A DNA stretch of 64,000 bases from Plicaturopsis crispa FD-325 SS-3 (GCA_000827205.1 KN832555.1:533151-597150), one strand, 5' to 3'. Positions 1-11,031 are shown, numbered from the stretch's first letter. The notes: a model not told the origin generated them from the sequence alone. Numbers and translations are program-made.

Positions 1-1477
1 CGCGGGGCGTGTAGGCGTCGACGCCAGTGGTGGGCGCTGCCGCTGGGGTCCGCTGGATGGTGCTGGTGCTGGTGCTGTGCATCGCTGGCGCTGTCGTCTG
101 AAAACCGTCGGTTAGCGCTCGAACTAACGGTTAAAAAGCAAGAAAAAAGACTTACTAACTGATAAAAACGAAAAAAGAGCACCCCCTGCAAAGTAGCAGG
201 GGGTGGGTCGGCGGCGTTGCGTGGAACGTCGTTGGCGACGTGGACGACGACGAGGAGAAACAGAATCAACAGCGACGACGCGTTGATTCTGATTTCAAAC
301 TCCGCCGGCTTTCGCCGCGGAGGCGCGCCACAGCGTCGAAATCGATTTATATGGCTTCAAATTGCAGCCATTCAGTCTGGTAAAATTTGAGGGTGTCCAG
401 AGACTCTATACTACGATGTACACAAAGTTTAAATTTTTTTCACCGAGGGGAATTGAGTAAATTAGCGAAAGAGCGTCAAATTTGAGACTTTCTGCTACTT
501 TTGAGTGAAAATCTGGCAGATTCACTTGTTCCCCCTCGTTTTTGGACTTTGAAAAAATTATATTCGGATTCAGCGACCTAAAAAACACCCAGAACAGAAT
601 TTAAGATAGGGAGCGGGCAAGTGTGCCCATCTCAGTAGCGGAAAGGACGCTGGAAGCACCAGATTCGAGCATTTCGGTCGTTCCGGAATGCACGATTCAG
701 AGGCAAAAAAAGTCGTTTGGTGCTCTGGAGATGGGCACATCACGAATTTTTTTACAGCAAGCTCAAGGGGCATGTATTAGCATACCCTGAGCATGAATAT
801 ATTTTTTTCAACGAGAAATATCGCGAGGGGATTCATTGCGAAGCGAGTTACTGCGTAGCCGCCCACCATGTTGCGATAAGTTGCGATAATCTTGGATCTA
901 TCAGTCTATATACTTGTCTCTGTGCAACGAAAAAATCTGTAAATATTTTGGTGGTGCCTAAGGGTATTTACGAGCAAATTCGCTCTATTACACGAAGGAG
1001 AACGACCTAGTATTGGTGGAGAACGAGGCCACCGACGAGCTAAGCGCTCGCGCGCCACCGCGCGCACGGACCAGCGGAGCTCGGAACCGTTCCCAATCGA
1101 GGAATTGGTTCGTTTTTCTTTTTTTCTTCGTTCCTCCCACCATCTCCCCCGTTGTCGCTGCCCTCTTGCACGCCGTCGTCGTCGTCGTCGACGACGACGA
1201 ATCCTGGAGCTCACGGGCCCAGGTAAGTAATCAATTCTTTTTATCTTCTTTTCTCCCCGTTGCCGCGCGTCGTATGAGAAGCCCGACCCTGGGCAGCAGA
1301 AAGCGCGCGGCAACGCTCTTTTTCTTTTTCTTTCTTTCTACTGACCAGCGGCGCTGCGCGCCGGCGCGAATCCCCAGCAGACCACGACCGGCGGCGCGAC
1401 CCCGTCGACACTGGCCACACCACGCGCGGCACAACCGGGGGGCCGGTGCCAGCGCATAACCACCACCACTACCCCCT
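1..1477. other. Gene-poor left edge, no supported gene
   Basis: I see no credible gene here. Open frames of 60-156 codons occur on both strands but are low-complexity (poly-Arg, poly-Ala, poly-His) or lack any recognisable domain. A perfect 9-bp inverted repeat lies at 181-189 and 196-204 with a 6-base loop. A second short inverted repeat (CGGTTAG / CTAACGG) lies near 109-130. Bases 360-1000 are AT-richer than the flanks. From about 1000 the sequence becomes C/T-rich and leads into the minisatellite. Confidence 0.6.
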
Positions 1478-2060
1478 CGTCGTGCAGCAGCACGACGCCC
1501 CGCCGCCAGCGCACCACCATCACCACCATTACGACGTCGTGCAGCCGCACGACGTCTGTCCGCCAGCGCATTCTTACCACCACCACGTCGTGCGGCTGCA
1601 CGACGCCCGGCCGCCACCACCACCATCATCAAGACGCCGCGCAACTGCACGACGCGCGGACGCCAGCGCATCGCCGCCACCACCACGTCGTGCAGCGGCA
1701 CGACGGCCGGCCGCTAGCGCACCACCATCACCATCACCGCCACGTCGTGCAGCTGCACGACAACCAGCTGCCAGCACATCGCCACCACCCCGTCGTCGTG
1801 CAGCGGCACGACGGACGGCCGCCAGCGCACCACCACCACCATGACGACGTCGTGCAGCTGCACGACGCCCGGCTGCCAGCACCACAGCAACCCCACCCCC
1901 CGAGTCGTGCTGCAGCGCAAAGCCGCCGCCACCACGTCGTGCTGTAACGCGACGCCAGCGGCCGCCAGCACACCACCCTCACGTCGCGCGGCGGCACGGC
2001 GCTTGGCCGTCAGCACAGCGGCACCCCCACCCCCGAGTCGTGCTGCAGCACGACACCACC
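1478..2060. repeat. GC-rich minisatellite built on a 20-bp palindrome
   Basis: A tandem array whose core, CGTCGTGCAGCTGCACGACG or a one- to three-base variant, is its own reverse complement. Clear cores start at about 1478, 1535, 1586, 1637, 1686, 1743, 1794 and 1848, a period of 49-57 bp. Later copies up to about 2060 are more diverged. Between cores lie CACCAC-rich spacers. All six frames are open for long stretches only because of this composition, so the predicted His/Arg/Ala-rich peptides are not believed. Confidence 0.85.
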
Positions 2061-2159
2061 ACCACGTCGTGCCATATCGCGACGCCAGCGCACCGCCCCG
2101 ACGTCGCGCGGCAGCAGCGCGACCCGAGCTGTCCACCCAGCTCCTACCCCCACCGTGCT

Positions 2160-2215
2160 GAACCGTGACAGCACGCAGAGTACCGTATACGGTGCTCTGT
2201 GTGCTGTTACGGTTC
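2160..2215. repeat. 56-bp near-perfect palindrome
   Basis: The two halves mirror each other around CCGTATACGG at 2183-2192, with arms of about 28 bases and only a few mismatches. No gene overlaps it. It follows directly on the palindromic minisatellite and could form a cruciform or RNA hairpin. Confidence 0.75.
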
Positions 2216-2350
2216 CATTTTTTTTAATGCACAACGAGCGCGCTCCTGTGCCCTCACCGTCCCTCCCAACCGTGACCCAACCGGGCCCTGCTCCCGGTCT
2301 CCGTGGTCACAACCGGGAGGACAGGAATAAGGGTTTTTGAGTGCGCCCGG

Positions 2351-2386
2351 CCCCGTATCCACCGTCATAGTACGGTGGATGCGGGG
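2351..2386. repeat. 15-bp stem hairpin
   Basis: Left arm 2351-2365 and right arm 2372-2386 pair at 14 of 15 positions around the 6-base loop CATAGT. It is followed by a T-rich run at about 2388-2402. No coding sequence is seen between 2216 and 2720. Confidence 0.7.
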
Positions 2387-2720
2387 CATTTTTGTTTTTT
2401 GTAGTAGTCAGTAGATAATACAATAAAAATATTTTTCATGATTTTTTCGAGGGGAACGGTACGCGCACGGTAAGTGCGGCTAAAAATAAATTTTGTGAGC
2501 CTCGAGGCACAATGAGCAAGGCCCCGGAGCGATGCCGAGGATGCGCGAGCCATCCGAGGCAAAGGCGAGCTCGGCAAGGTCCATATTGAAGGTCCGAAAG
2601 GCTGCCAGGAGGTGCCGAGGCAAGGCAGCAGCCGAAATGTGGCTGAAATGTGGCTGCGGCGGATCTCCGGGTTGTTTGCATAACGGACATCGACATATAG
2701 CTAGTACATTTACAAATGAC

Positions 2721-4907
2721 CTACAGCATCAGGTGGCGCGGCAAGGCGTCCTTGTCGGCCTTCGGTACGAGGAACGCGGGAGAGGCGTATGGCGAGTTTG
2801 AGGGCCGGATTCGTCCGGCGTCGAGGTGGGATTTGATGAGTTGGTCCCAAGCTTCGCGGTGCTTCCGAGGACAGGCGTATCCTCGACAAGCGATGACTTG
2901 AAGCGGATCCTTGAGCTTGACGCGGTGATAGACGTCCGTTGGGAGGTCGTCCGTGTGAGGTATCTCGCCGAAAACGTCACCGTACCGTTCTTTGAACTTC
3001 GAGTCGCGTCTCTTCAGCTTCTCCGCGAAAGCGAGAGTTTCGATTCGTCGTCGGACCGCTGCAACGTAAGTTACGTTCGCGAAAACAGAGGGGGAACACT
3101 CATTATTAAGTTCCGCGAGGTGCTTGTGCTCGGGAAGGACTTCCCCGAGTTCCTTGAGGACGGCGCGGCGCGCGTTTTTGACCGTTCCAACCTTGGGAAG
3201 ACTCTTTCGAGACGGTCCAGGAGTCGGCGTCGAGACCGTGTTGGCGTCGGCGTTGAGTAGGTTGAAACCGGAGGATTTGTCGACGACCGAGCGGTCGCTG
3301 TAGTCAATGACGATCGTGTTTGCGGACAAAAAAGATTGACCTAAAATAACTGGGGCGCAAAGACCAGGCGTAACGATAGCTTTTACAGAGCGCGAACACC
3401 AAGAATGATTCGGAGAAATAAAACGAAGCCGGACCCACTCCTTCAGCTCAAACTTCACATTGGCCTCGCCTGATTCCATCGCCAAACCAACCTCTACCGG
3501 TTTGTGCAATCGGAACCGCCGAAGTTTGAGCTGATCAGCCAGCTCTGGTCTAATCAGAACGGCTGTACATCCGTCGTCAATAAGAGCGGACGTTTCGATG
3601 TAAGAAGGAGCGCCGGGACTGTCAAGAAGACAGTCCCAGTAAAGGTGGGGAACGTGAAACGGGGCGCACCTTCCGATGTCGGAGACGGTCTCGTCGCCGG
3701 CCTCGTCGATCACCGACGAACTCATGCCGACCGCGGCGATGACGTTCACGGCAGCGACCGTTTTCTTGCCGGCGGGCAGCGCGACGCGAGCTTTAGCCTT
3801 CTCGGCGTCGGCCTTCGTGAGGGTCTTGTACGTAGTCGCATCGGGGTAGTCGTTGGTGCAGGCGTTGGCGCGGTGCCCGGCATAGAAGCGGCGACATTTG
3901 TAGCAGCCGTCGTGCTTACCGAGCAGGGCGCGTTCTTCTTCGAGAAGGGGGGGCATCGGCGGACCGTACGCAGTGACGACGGTCTTGCTGGTACCACCAG
4001 GCGTAACGCGGTTCTTGATCGTGAAGGGGGCCGCCTTAGCCACGCGGTCCGAGCGTTCTTTGACGACCTGTTCGACGAGCGCCTTGTGCTGAGCGGCGGC
4101 GCGAATACGCTTCTCGTCCAGCTTGGTGACGACGTCGAGAAAATCAGTGAAATCGACGATCTCGTGGGCGAGCGCCTCCTCGCAGAGGTGGTGCAAATCG
4201 GGGTGGCAGTTGGAGGAGAGCTGCATGCGGATGTAATCGAGTGTTACGTGACTGTCGGTGTCGCTGATGAGCGAGTTTAGCGCGCTGATACGGATGTAAA
4301 AATCTTCAAACGTCTCGTTCCCCTGCCTAGCGGATAGGATCTGGTTGCGCGTTTCGCGCTCCCAGCCGCCGGGCAAGGAAACCTTTGCGAGTTTGGGTAG
4401 GAAATCCTCCCAGGTACTCGCGTTAAGTTCCGCCTTCTTCGCGCCGTACCAATCCTTGATACGCGCGTCCTTCAGCCCGTAAACGACGGACTGAACTTTG
4501 TTCTCGTCGGCGATCTTCTTGTAATAATGGTAGTGCTCCGCGGCGTCGACGAAGTCGCGGAACACGCGTGGCGTGACTTTGCCCTGCGTGAGAATAGGCG
4601 GCTTCGAGCCGTCTGCTTGTTCGACGCGGGCGACGCGGGGATCGGCTGGAGTGAGGAATGACATGGCGAGCGAGTTGTCCGAGTCGGAGGAATCAGACAG
4701 CGTCGGTGACGGCGGGAGAGACGGCGGTAGAGCGGTGGACTTTGGGGAAACTGGAGCGGATGCGGAGAGGGATGAAATGGAGGACACGGATGAAGCGGGC
4801 GTGATCACAGATGCCGATTGGCGAACTGTGCGGGATCGTGTTGAGGCTGGAATGGCGGTAGCGGTCTCGTACGACTCGTACGAGCGGGGAGCTGATGTTG
4901 GGAGCAA
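2721..4907 (-). mobile_element. Ty3/gypsy LTR retrotransposon fossil (gag, protease, start of reverse transcriptase)
   Basis: One long open frame on the minus strand reads, in order, a gag-like helical region (roughly residues 90-330), a zinc-knuckle-like Cys/His cluster (about 340-360), a retropepsin-type aspartic protease region (about 430-560) and the beginning of a reverse transcriptase (from about 640). This order is that of Ty3/gypsy (Metaviridae-like) elements. The rest of pol was not recognised in the window and I could not identify paired LTRs, so the element is an incomplete fossil. The long open frame suggests it is not very old. It sits in the repeat-rich left edge next to the palindromic repeats. 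Confidence 0.85.
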
Positions 4908-5333
4908 AAAGAAACGGTGAACGGGGGCGGCGGGGGCGGCGGGAACGTTTTGACGAAGATAAGGTTCGAGAAACTCAACTTCTCGGCGCCGGGGCGTGGA
5001 ACCGGTAAATTGAGGTATAAGCTTTGTCGATGATTAAAAAAAAGTGGAAGCCAGTCGGGGTGGCAACACTTAGCGGATTCGAACGGAGAATAATCAGGAC
5101 AGAGTTATGGCATTGCGGGGTGGTGGTGGTTGGAGGAAGGGGAGCTCGAGAGGATGGGAATACATGTGGGCGCGTATGTACGGATGTCATAGGGGCCATT
5201 AGCCAGAACGGGAAAGTAGTAATCGGGCACGGTTACAACTTATGCCATAACATCTCACATGTGTGGCCAAAGGGTTTACGGTAAGCCTTTTCTCTGTTGT
5301 ACTCTTTTGCTCTTGTAAGTTCTTGTGCTCACG
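4908..5333. other. Non-coding flank between retroelement and DUF6589 remnant
   Basis: No gene is supported. The part nearest 4908 may be the leader or LTR side of the minus-strand retroelement, but no LTR pair was found. A tRNA B-box-like string at 5075-5084 has no matching A-box. Confidence 0.4.
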
Positions 5334-6192
5334 ATGGCTTTGGCCAGGGATATTGTCTTCAACAACTGGTTGCTGAATCCGACCGGACGGCCGAATGCAT
5401 GGGTCGAGGTGGATTTGATGCAGGAGCATATGAACTATTGGATCAAGGTAAGTTTATCCGTTGCATTCGTGCCGCGCACGATCACTCAAGACCATCGCAT
5501 TACAGAACTTCTATCAAGCTCACGGAAGCTCAGCCTCTTGGGAGTGGCTGGGAATGATTGGCCCCTGCGTCAGTATTCTGCGATACCTCGTCACATCCAT
5601 GAACATGGCATTCGGGTCTTATCAAGGCAATCGGCACGCGACGCTGAACCTAACCCACGACATTCCCGAACTCATGCGCAGCTTGGCAAACCACGAGGTC
5701 TATGCGGAGAAAGGCCGGATCCTCGATGATGATGATACACCCACCGTAGACATCATGAGCGTCGGCTTACAACAACTCACCGACAGCTCCGCCAACCCTC
5801 TCCACGAGTATAACCGGGCGTTCTGCAATCTGCAGGCTCGACGTCGTCTCACACCAATTGTCGGGGACGACGACATCGAAGTCGTTGAAGCGCGTCGCGC
5901 TGCGTCAATGGCCAACGACATTGACATTGACCCACCACCTACAAGCCCTCAGGGTGCCGATGCGGCGGGCGAGGAGTCGGGTGAGGAGAGTGAGGATGGA
6001 ATGGACGAGGATGAGTTTGAGCCGGACTCGTTCATTGTGGACGACGAGGATGGCATCGAGCTTACTTTATCACGCGATAATGCAGAAGACGTCTCGTTGG
6101 ACATGGACAGTGAGGACATGGCTGGTTACGAGTACGACGGTCTCGATTATGACTATGACGACTACGAGGAAGAGGCGGACGCCGATAGCTAG
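5334..6192 (+). CDS. DUF6589-family protein, 3' part only
   Basis: Two exons, 5334-5447 and 5506-6192, joined by a 58-nt GTAAGT..ACAG intron, give a 266-residue frame. The first about 110 residues (NNWLLNPTGRP, DLMQEHMNYWIK, FYQAHGS.SWEWLGMI and the Arg-His segment GNRHATLNL) match my memory of the C-terminal block of DUF6589, a multi-copy Agaricomycete family of unknown function. The tail is an acidic, low-complexity extension rich in Asp and Glu. The usual N-terminal half of the family is absent upstream, so this is either a 5'-truncated gene or a relic; the ATG used is simply the first in frame. It lies beside a retroelement, which fits decay in a repeat-rich area. Not enough is known of the family to propose a role. 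Confidence 0.65.
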
Positions 6193-6874
6193 TGGTACTT
6201 ACGCTCTCGACCTCAAAGGTGTACTGGTACTGCACTATCCCTTCTAACATGAACACGAACTCTCCGCGACCTCAGACCTTCGAGTCACCCACTATATATG
6301 CATCCCTCGCCGTACGCAGCATGTGCGTAGGCGTCAGCCTGACCTCAGTTTCGTGCGCAAGGCCAAATTCTCCAGTTCGACAAAATCGAGACTTGTTTTC
6401 CTCGGAAAAAAGTCACTTTCATACTTACTCTCATCTAGATCTACGTCCGAAAAAACTCAGTTTCGAGTAGACAACTTTTGCATGATTTTTAAAGGCCAAT
6501 GCCGTGTTTTGAACTCGAAGTCGTTGAAAGGTACATTTTGAAGACGCGAAAATTCTAAGTCCCGAGTCACGCTTGGCGGTAAAAAATGTGACGGGCCATG
6601 TTACTGCCCAGTACATCCAGCCGCTTCGCCCGAACGTGTGAGGTCCCGAAGCGGCTGGATATATCGAGCCTAAAAAGTCAGTGCGTCAAAACTCGAAACC
6701 ACCAAAGCATTCAAGGGAAATTGATTATGTAATCCGGCCGGCATCTGTTCCGGAATTGGGATGATGCGCCCGTCATAGCCCGTTGGCAGCCACTCGCTCA
6801 GCCTGGTAAGATCGTTCACTTTCCTTTCCCTACGTCCGTCTGCTGCCTGCTTTTTTCTTTTCTTTCTGCTCAAG
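6193..6874. other. Non-coding interval with one strong hairpin
   Basis: No gene is supported. The interval is AT-rich, with several short runs of A and T, and contains the 14-bp hairpin listed separately. A C/T-rich tract just before 6875 may be the leader of the SSH4-like gene. Confidence 0.5.
6615..6660. repeat. Perfect 14-bp inverted repeat, 18-base loop
   Basis: ATCCAGCCGCTTCG at 6615-6628 is exactly repeated in inverted orientation at 6647-6660. It stands alone in AT-rich non-coding DNA. It could be the two ends of a tiny inverted-repeat element or a structured transcript end. Confidence 0.75.
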
Positions 6875-8879
6875 ATGGCCCTCGAGGTCGCCCAGAGACC
6901 TCTCTCAGACTCGTCGTCTCTCGGATGGTCAAAATCTGAGGTCCTCAGCTCCGAATTACGAACTAGGTTGCGACAGATGCTCTCGGAGGCCTCAGCCATG
7001 GCTAGCGCTGACGACTCCGACGACCTACCCAGCGCGCCCCAGCGCGACGCTTTGCTAGTACTTTTACCGCTTCTAATCGTTCTCTCGACTTTCCTATTTC
7101 TTCTGCTGGTTTTCCTCGTATGCGTGCTTCTTATCCGGAAGCGACGGGGCATCGTCCTGCGCGACAGCGACGGGCCCGTTGATATGAGTCGCGAGGAGCT
7201 CATAGATGGCGAGGGTGGATTTGACGGCGTCGAATCTCGCTGGCTCGAGAGCGCCAACGAGACCGTTCGAAGATCTTACCTGCGAGCCAAAGGTGTGTCA
7301 TGTTATCTACGAACCTGTGCGAGCACTTCTCACAGCCCGACTGCTGCCAGAATACCAGATGCAGTACCCTCCCAATTCACTGCCGACCGACATAACGCTA
7401 TCCCAGTTCCTGTCTATCCAGGAGAAGGGTGTATCGGCATGGTCATTCGAGCCGGACTACGAAACCGTCAATTCGCTGATCGTGCATGCTCGCACTGAGA
7501 TCACATTCTTACCCGACCCCGCCTCGTCTTCCTGCGTGCAGTCGAACCTCCCGCTCCCCAAACTAAACGAGGTTTACTATTGGGAAGTGAAGATGTTTGA
7601 TCTCCCGGAGACCACAACGGTGGCAGTAGGGCTTGCGACGAAGCCCTACCCCCCGTTCCGCTTGCCCGGCCTCAACAGATACTCCGTCGGCTACCACTCA
7701 AATGGCGACAAGTCTCACAATTATCCGTTCACAGCGACGCCGTTTGGTCCCTCGCTGAAGGAGGGCGATGTCCTTGGCGTCGGGTACCGGCCACGGACAG
7801 GCACGGTTTTCTTCACACGTAACGGGCGCAAGACAGACGATGCTTTTATCGGTCTGAGCAGGTGGAATCTTTTCCCTACAATTGGTGCAGATGGGCCGTG
7901 TAGCGTGCACGTCAATCTTGGGCAGGCCGGCTTCGTCTATATCGAAGCGAACGTGAAGAAGTGGGGATTAGCGCCGAGCGTTGGTACGCTCGCACCGCCG
8001 CCAGCATACGGCAGCGAGCGCGGGAGCATTTTGTTGGACGTCGGTGGTGGTCTGAGGTCAGGCTCAACACCGGGTACCCCCGGCTCGTCATCACCGCCAC
8101 CTTCCCGACGTACACATCGCTCGCGTCGGCCGAAGCGCATTCCATCCACAGGTGTCAGCGCCTCTTCCCCTTTACGCGGAAACCCTTTGACGGCACCTGA
8201 ATCTCCTCGTGCTCTATCCCCGCCGCCGCCTATCACGCCTATCGACGAGGAGCCACCCGAGGTGTCTGGGGCGGGACCCTCGTCGGCCCGAAGATATATG
8301 TCTCCGACGGATTTACCCTTCCATACGCCTCGACCTACCAATCTGCCCATGTCGCCGCCACAAGAACAGACCGAGCTCGATGCGGAGGCGGACGACGGCT
8401 CCGAGGACTCCTCATCCTCATCCGGACCCTCCCGCTCGCCATCGCCCTCGTCCCAAGAAGGTGCAGGTACGAGCAGCCTGTTCAGCACGCCTCGGCGTCC
8501 GCCGCCCTCCTTCACTCACGTCGCGCGCCTGTCGGGCTCAGGCTCAGAATTGACCGTCCAGGTACACCCGCCCCCTGACTCCCCGCGCAGCCCAAACCCG
8601 CCCACGCCTAATCAACGTGACATACATTTGCAGGCCTTCACATCGTCCGGCACCGTGCCTGCGGACACGCTGAACCCGAACGCGCCCCCGGCGATGGAGC
8701 GGCGCGACCCGCCCGCGTACTCGCCGCTGGATGCGTTCACGTACTCGGAGGGCGTGCACATTGATCTTCCCGCGGAGGTCATCCAGGCGGCGCTTGAGGG
8801 CACCTCGATGCCGTCGACTGCGATCGGGCAGGCGAACGGGTCGTCGCGCTCGGATAGACGGCGGAGTCGGAGGCGGTAA
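6875..8879 (+). CDS. SSH4: SSH4/EAR1-like SPRY-domain adaptor of the Rsp5 ubiquitin ligase
   Basis: Exons 6875-7292, about 7351-8561 and 8634-8879 give about 624 residues. A hydrophobic segment at about 60-90 (PLLIVLSTFLFLLLVFLVCV) followed by RKRR fits a single membrane anchor. A SPRY/B30.2 domain follows at about 155-300 (YYWEVKMFDLPE, VGLATKPYP.FRLPG, YHSNGDKSHN, GVGYRPRTGTVFFTRNG). Two PPxY motifs, PPPAY near 353 and PPAY near 567, sit in a Ser/Pro-rich tail; PPxY motifs bind WW domains of Rsp5/NEDD4 ligases. Yeast Ssh4 and Ear1 have this layout and direct endosomal cargo to ubiquitination. The exon 1/2 acceptor could instead be at 7335. The second intron (72 nt) is a multiple of three without stops, so retention would add 24 residues. 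Confidence 0.85.
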
Positions 8880-9372
8880 CGGTGAGACGTAGAAGATGGT
8901 GAGCCGACTTATGCACCTACCGGCGCGGCACGCGATTGAGCTGAAGTGTAACAAGACATAGTGACATGTATTTGACGACGACCCTTTTTATCGCACTCGC
9001 GTTCTGGAGTGCTACTACACCTTTTTGCTTTCGAATATCTGACGTATATCATGTATGTATCCCAATGGACGACTACCCACTTCAAACTCAACAACAACAC
9101 CACCTTACACTTCGCGCCTGCGTTTGGCTGCTTCCTATCGCCGGTGTCGACTGGGGAGGTTTCACAAGTCATGATTCGCCGGATTAATGTGCTGGAATTA
9201 TACAATATAGTACTTGTGCTATGTCGCAGCCGTCGCCAGCCGCGACGTCAAAGGAATCACAACGGGCAAAGCTGCAAAACATCGTCGCGAAGAATAGTAA
9301 GATCGACAATCGAAGAATAATAGAGTACCGCGTCCTCGTCCCTCCTACACCCCCTCCCTCGCGCCGTATGTA
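8880..9372. other. Convergent 3' flanks
   Basis: Space between the ends of the plus-strand SSH4-like gene and the minus-strand small membrane protein gene. It should hold both 3' UTRs. No gene is supported. Confidence 0.5.
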
Positions 9373-9864
9373 TTAGTGTGGTGGCTCTTTCGCGTCGTTA
9401 TCGTGTGGATGCTCGCGGAGCGCGTCCGGAGTGAGTGTGATCGTGGTGGTGGTCGCTGAATGGGTGTCCGCTTTCGCTTTCTTCTTCTTCTTGTCCCCCC
9501 TCGTCGTTCTCCGCTTCTCGCTCTCCTCCTTCAGCGTCTCCTCGCTGCTCCGCGCGCTCTTCCCCTTCTCCGTGTCCGCGTCCGACGCAGCGTCGTCGGC
9601 CCCGCTCCGAGGCTTCCGCGCGCGCCCACAGCACCATTCCGGGCGGTTCGGCCAGCGCCGGCAGCTGAACCAGAGTATTAGTGTGATGAGGAGGAGGGCG
9701 AAGACCATGATGATGCCGATGAGGTTGCTGAGTTTGAGCGAGCGCGTGTCTGACGACACGGGGGAACTGTCTGGCGCATTGGGGCTCGCGTTGGGCCCGA
9801 GACAGGAGGAGTCGTTCGAGGGGCAAAGGTTGGCGTCGGACGCGCGCGAGATGAGGATGTACAT
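9373..9864 (-). CDS. Small single-pass membrane protein, unknown function
   Basis: An intron-less frame of 163 residues when started at the Met that begins MYILISRASDANLC; the frame is open further upstream but that part is His/Pro-rich and looks untranslated. Residues 1-44 are polar, with several Asn, Ser, Pro and Cys residues. A single hydrophobic helix follows (LSNLIGIIMVFALLLITLIL), then FSCRRW and a charged Lys/Arg/Glu-rich tail containing a KKKKK run. This suggests a one-pass membrane protein with a basic cytosolic tail. I do not recognise a family. It is convergent with the SSH4-like gene. Confidence 0.55.
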   Translation of the reverse strand: MYILISRASDANLCPSNDSSCLGPNASPNAPDSSPVSSDTRSLKLSNLIGIIMVFALLLITLILWFSCRRWPNRPEWCCGRARKPRSGADDAASDADTEKGKSARSSEETLKEESEKRRTTRGDKKKKKAKADTHSATTTTITLTPDALREHPHDNDAKEPPH

Positions 9865-10957
9865 GGATATGTGTGGGTGCGCGTGCGGGGGGTGGTGGCG
9901 CGTATGTGTTTTGCGGCGTCGCAGGTGGTGAGGTTGGTGGTGGTGGTGAAAGGAGTGTGGGAGCGCTAGGGCGGGCGCGGTGTGTGGGGCTGATATAAAG
10001 GCTCGAGGTTGTTGTGGCGTGAAGAGAAGAAGGAAGCCGGCAACGACGAAGACATTTTGGCGGTGTGCGCGACGAGAAAGGTTAGACCTCGGAGTCGCCA
10101 ACTTCTTTTCGCATATTTCTTACGTGAATTTATGCCTTGACATCGTTTCCGGTCGGCTATATTACAAGGGCTATACGCGTGTGATATATACCGGCGTTCC
10201 AGGTGGACAAAGGAGGAGGAGGAGAGGTAGGAGAAGTATCCCGGGCATGGTGAGTACAGCATCATATCAGTATGCTTTTGTACCTCGAGCGAAATGCTTC
10301 GGCAGTGTCAAGCTGAACGTGTTTGATACACAGGGCAACACACCGTAGCTTTCGCGCGTAACGTCGGTCGTCCTTCTGTCTCTCTTGCAATTACGCGTGG
10401 TGGGAAGTCCAGATCTCAGCGAAGGAAAGGGAAGGGCCCTGCATGAACTCGACCAAGCTCACAGCGGGCAACATCGATAGCCCAGCAAGTCTCAGAGTCT
10501 CTCTTGCCGTTCGGAGTGGATTCTGTATGGCCGGACCTTGGTGCTCACTATCAGTGAAGGAGGAGGAGGAGGATACGCACCTGGATAAGCGCTCGTTTCT
10601 GAAGTCCTCGGATCCGGAGTTGATTGGCACTAACACGATGGACTGATAGATAGGCACTAATTCTAAGTTCAAGTTGGGTGAATGCTCCTAGCTGCCCGAC
10701 ATATCATCTGCACGTCAGGGAGGTAGGCGCGACGAGAGTACTAGCGTACTTATACATTCCCAAGCGAGGACAAGACGTTTTATAAGTAGCGCGTGTTGGG
10801 GCAGCACGGAATTATTAGCGGTGAATGGTCTATCTATATCGTATACATTTTGTGTTTACTTGATACCCTGATATACAGACTCTCGGAGACGCAAAAGCCC
10901 AATGGTGACGGGAGGAAAAATGAGGCAGGCGTAAGATACACAAAATAGAAGGATGAG
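9865..10957. other. Intergenic, no firm gene
   Basis: Contains AG-rich stretches (about 10205-10240, 10555-10575). A minus-strand frame at 10391-10672 has splice-like signals but no ATG and no recognisable domain. Nothing else is supported. Confidence 0.4.
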
Positions 10958-11022
10958 CTCTACTCTGTACGCCAGAGTCTACTCCGTACGCCAGAGTCTA
11001 CTCCGTGCGACAGAGTCTACCC
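10958..11022. repeat. Three 19-bp tandem repeats
   Basis: Units at 10958-10976, 10977-10995 and 10996-11014, consensus GTCTACTCCGTACGCCAGA, plus a partial fourth. They lie just beyond the stop codon of the minus-strand gene ending at 11032, so they are probably in its 3' UTR. Confidence 0.8.
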
Positions 11023-11031
11023 CGCCAACGG

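Noticed and set aside
1478-2060. Regular repeats resembling a CRISPR array
   Set aside because: Spacers are themselves repetitive, the period varies, and the host is a eukaryote; it is a minisatellite.
906-2136. Overlapping open frames of up to 156 codons on both strands
   Set aside because: They are poly-Arg/Ala/His products of the palindromic GC-rich repeat; no domain, no start context, all frames open alike.
5075-5084. tRNA B-box-like string on the minus strand
   Set aside because: No A-box at the right distance and no cloverleaf can be folded from the flanks.
10391-10672. Minus-strand frame with a splice-like donor and acceptor
   Set aside because: No ATG, no family resemblance, and low-complexity Ser run; not strong enough to call.
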